Shown here in pieces: positions 31,801 through 33,079 of a stretch of DNA of 33,079 nt (position 1 is the stretch's first letter; every line of letters starts with the position of its first letter). Under the pieces are notes generated by a model. That model was given only the letters and a program-made list of their open reading frames with translations, was not told where the DNA came from and searched no databases. The stretch is from a virus. The DNA lies in IMG/VR virus record IMGVR_UViG_3300030450_001467, positions 1 to 33,079 of that record, one strand, 5' to 3'. A program made the position numbers and the translations under genes.

Positions 31801-33079
31801 GCTGTTCACATCGATAGCGCCGATTCGTCCCCGTTCAGAAAACGCAGCCAGCCCCTTTGGTTGCAGGAAGTCATGTACGGCTCTGGAAACGGCAGCAGCC
31901 ACACCATCATTTGTGCTGACAGACAACAACGGAAAGTCTGTACGTCCTGCATCCGACCAAGAAGCACCGAGTATCTGGTAGAAACTCGCTGTGCTGTGTG
32001 GGCTATCAGGTCGCAGACCCGGCTGTAGCAGCAACGCAACCTTGCGTGCATCATCTTCAGTTTTACCAATCGTTGCAAATTCTCGTGTTAGAACACGAAT
32101 GAAGTCTTCTGCGAATTGGCCGCGCCCACCAGAAAGCGTAGTCACAAGCGCATCTAGTTGCGACAATGAAATCATTGGAACGAACAATCGGGTTGCTCCC
32201 GGCGGCAAAGGCTCAGTAATACCACCTAAAGCATCAAACCCGACATTGGAACGATGCGTTGAACGAATCAACTGTTGACCCATCGGAGTCAACATTTCAT
32301 TGACGAACGCCTGCTTTGCCTGCTGTCTGACAAGCGCCCAGTTGTTACTCAATTTAGATATATCGATATCGTTGAAAAGGAACATGATGATATTCGGATT
32401 TTGTCCAACACCCGGTGAGGGTTCAAAGAATTTTCTAAACGCAGGTTGTAGTTCTTCTGGCGCACGTTCTATAAATTCTTCAATCACAGCGATCTTCATG
32501 GCTAGATCATCAGCCTGACTTTCAGTAGCGATCCGTGCCGCATTTGGAATATCCATAGCATCTTCCAGCCTCCTCATCACCCCCTCATACCGAGGCTTAC
32601 GTAGAAAGTTCAATACAACCGCAGAAGCAAATTCGTTATCGGCAACAGGCAAACCAAGTGCAGTAGCGAACTCTTGGAATACAATTTCCTGTTGAGGTGA
32701 CACGTAATGAACAACTTCATCCAAATATTTGATATGGGCTGGATTCTCAGCCATGTAACTCAAATGCTGAGTAACCGCGATACTCTTATCGCTCGCATAC
32801 ATATCGCTACCCGACTTGGTAGATACCCATTCTGGTACCGCTGCACCATAATTCATCGGAAGTTTCAAAGTTGGATTCGTAACAGCACCAAATCCTGACT
32901 GCTGCAATACCGAATCCACATTGTTCTTAGAGAAATTCAGATAGTTGTCAAACGTACCGAGAATATCTCTCATTTGAGAATCAAGAATCGTAGGATCAGT
33001 CAACGCCATTGCATAGACAGCAGCCCGCTCATCATGTCGGGTATCCCTCAAAACGGTTTTGCCAATCCATTTGGCAATA
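28846..33079 (-). CDS. Giant virion or ejection protein, cut by window edge
   Basis: The frame stays open to the right edge, so its beginning lies outside the window. At least 1410 residues are present. A TTG at 33051 is in frame but has no ribosome site and is followed by a continuous frame upstream of it, so I treat the gene as partial. The protein is mostly helical. A segment at about 29600-30500 contains FQAIVGTALPFWFAEDQF and Pro/Phe-rich turns reminiscent of helical domains (LPD type) in phage polyvalent proteins. I cannot assign a function. Size and order suggest an internal or ejected virion protein, possibly portal-linked. Confidence 0.7.
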   Translation of the reverse strand, partial: IAKWIGKTVLRDTRHDERAAVYAMALTDPTILDSQMRDILGTFDNYLNFSKNNVDSVLQQSGFGAVTNPTLKLPMNYGAAVPEWVSTKSGSDMYASDKSIAVTQHLSYMAENPAHIKYLDEVVHYVSPQQEIVFQEFATALGLPVADNEFASAVVLNFLRKPRYEGVMRRLEDAMDIPNAARIATESQADDLAMKIAVIEEFIERAPEELQPAFRKFFEPSPGVGQNPNIIMFLFNDIDISKLSNNWALVRQQAKQAFVNEMLTPMGQQLIRSTHRSNVGFDALGGITEPLPPGATRLFVPMISLSQLDALVTTLSGGRGQFAEDFIRVLTREFATIGKTEDDARKVALLLQPGLRPDSPHSTASFYQILGASWSDAGRTDFPLLSVSTNDGVAAAVSRAVHDFLQPKGLAAFSERGRIGAIDVNSEFLFNQPGAAKAGRSKLNGPSITQVRAGVSSTTNHEDLATVPFDYANNFYGLGDRGVLNATDLPHGLKYETSFGMAGEMLMPRPDGLMPVRILNGEPTTRRVKVYRHKDDGRTAVLRDGDERFHSWFDDEKWVTIDEQIVLHNDLHNAAEELALINAVEIDELLTSGIRTREGQATEIFHPWIREVRLADATRTRTGMRTKDISNELIHEHANRGQWWDKAPDRLLAFLPVTEEGGKLGEKISSGWNTLLRNWFDGVVNPMIGAMVREPLFQHYLLTAVDQTRGVRRIYDHAPDAYKNIDKLPGATYDDGQLVFDDLIGFIESDWQHAHASPDEFISKVGFAIESRNPGTFRNFVREVLNEGNLSGDQKNLWVALERIAGRENPAAINEFFDWALRSKNKFEAHRRVALQRAMTLTSAYIDDHRIRSQFQAIVGTALPFWFAEDQFLRRLGRSLNHNPLMLRNLHLTMNAGVNAGIVQEDQFGEKKLIIPGTEVGAQFVLDIAEDFPIVNKIFGGLIETVVRPAASGIAMNINVVPGYDLEQIGRPGVGPILAVPMNWAAGRDAGLRQMFKPNLIGGRILNTQDQMGSLVETIWSSVMPAIIARPIGLAGFDGGAARTKAKMDVMRFMAMNDMIPSEQDIASASNPALFEEQFLDRVNSMAMQYQVLQGLSWFFGPATGSMADLMLHENWEWNEEFQSLIDAGVPYEEAYSIWMKNIQTREGEFNPMEFSPFRAGRTSKVPYAVLESTQEANVWLAGNEEFIQNFPMASAFFMPRKFDVEDDEYVAEAKQRQLNMGLSAERTSEEFLEILYYNVAYPIYHRARVAYQTEKYAMRAADLDTTMIDRQYKAWFNDFQRQHPVFAHRITTGTSQDRRDETLKEMRQLISVPNLIPDSERGEDVLAMMTAIVAFDDELSNLTGQQSSTVQGNRNKIKERYWRLLQQFVRGKPWLNELYYSVFLPMVTDSWLAKYEAGLIDVPALTRAA

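Overview
This window is part of a tailed-phage genome. It is most likely a short-tailed (podovirus-like) phage of an actinobacterium. The actinobacterial assignment rests on a WhiB-like iron-sulfur regulator (5614-5928), an r1t-type holin (18559-18750) and a phiC31 gp3-like recombination directionality factor homologue (8968-9804). Base composition looks only moderately GC-rich by eye, which would suit an aquatic actinobacterial host better than a high-GC soil one, but I did not compute it. The short tail is inferred because no tape-measure or tail-tube gene appears beside the capsid gene. Portal, terminase and DNA polymerase genes are not in the window, and the rightmost gene runs off the edge.

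Layout. Positions 1-1094 hold no convincing gene but carry many stem-loops, two of which are covarying copies of one motif, plus a GT-rich tract. A small zinc-ribbon gene (1095-1301) and a stand-alone 258-residue gene (1386-2162) follow, closed by a strong intrinsic terminator. A near-consensus promoter at 2474-2502 then starts a dense plus-strand early operon (2515-10618) of about 24 small genes, many overlapping by 1-50 bases. Recognisable members are single-strand DNA-binding protein, WhiB-like regulator, DUF932 protein, Cas4-like nuclease, gp3-like RDF, HNH nuclease and several tiny CxxC zinc-finger proteins. Together they look like a DNA replication, recombination and host-takeover module.

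From 33079 down to 10566 everything is on the minus strand and is late. Read in transcription order it is: a giant protein cut by the window edge (at least 1410 residues), a 764-residue virion protein, a 106-residue protein, a 1647-residue modular protein, two proteins of 397 and 416 residues, a 34-residue basic peptide, the holin, a membrane/coiled-coil protein, a 48-residue protein, an internal promoter, scaffold, FmdB-type zinc ribbon, major capsid protein, head-tail adaptor, a 646-residue tail protein, a one-pass membrane protein, endolysin, a 72-residue protein and a metallophosphoesterase. The two transcription units converge and overlap by 53 bases at 10566-10618 with no visible terminator.

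The most interesting object is the 1647-residue late protein (21299-26242). It is cut into blocks by eight copies of a GPPGTP motif that are also nearly identical at DNA level, the last copy ending one residue before the stop codon. One block (residues about 1043-1293) looks like an ADP-ribosyltransferase of the type seen in phage polyvalent proteins. My reading is that it is a modular effector carried in the virion and delivered into the host cell. That is inference from sequence pattern and context only.
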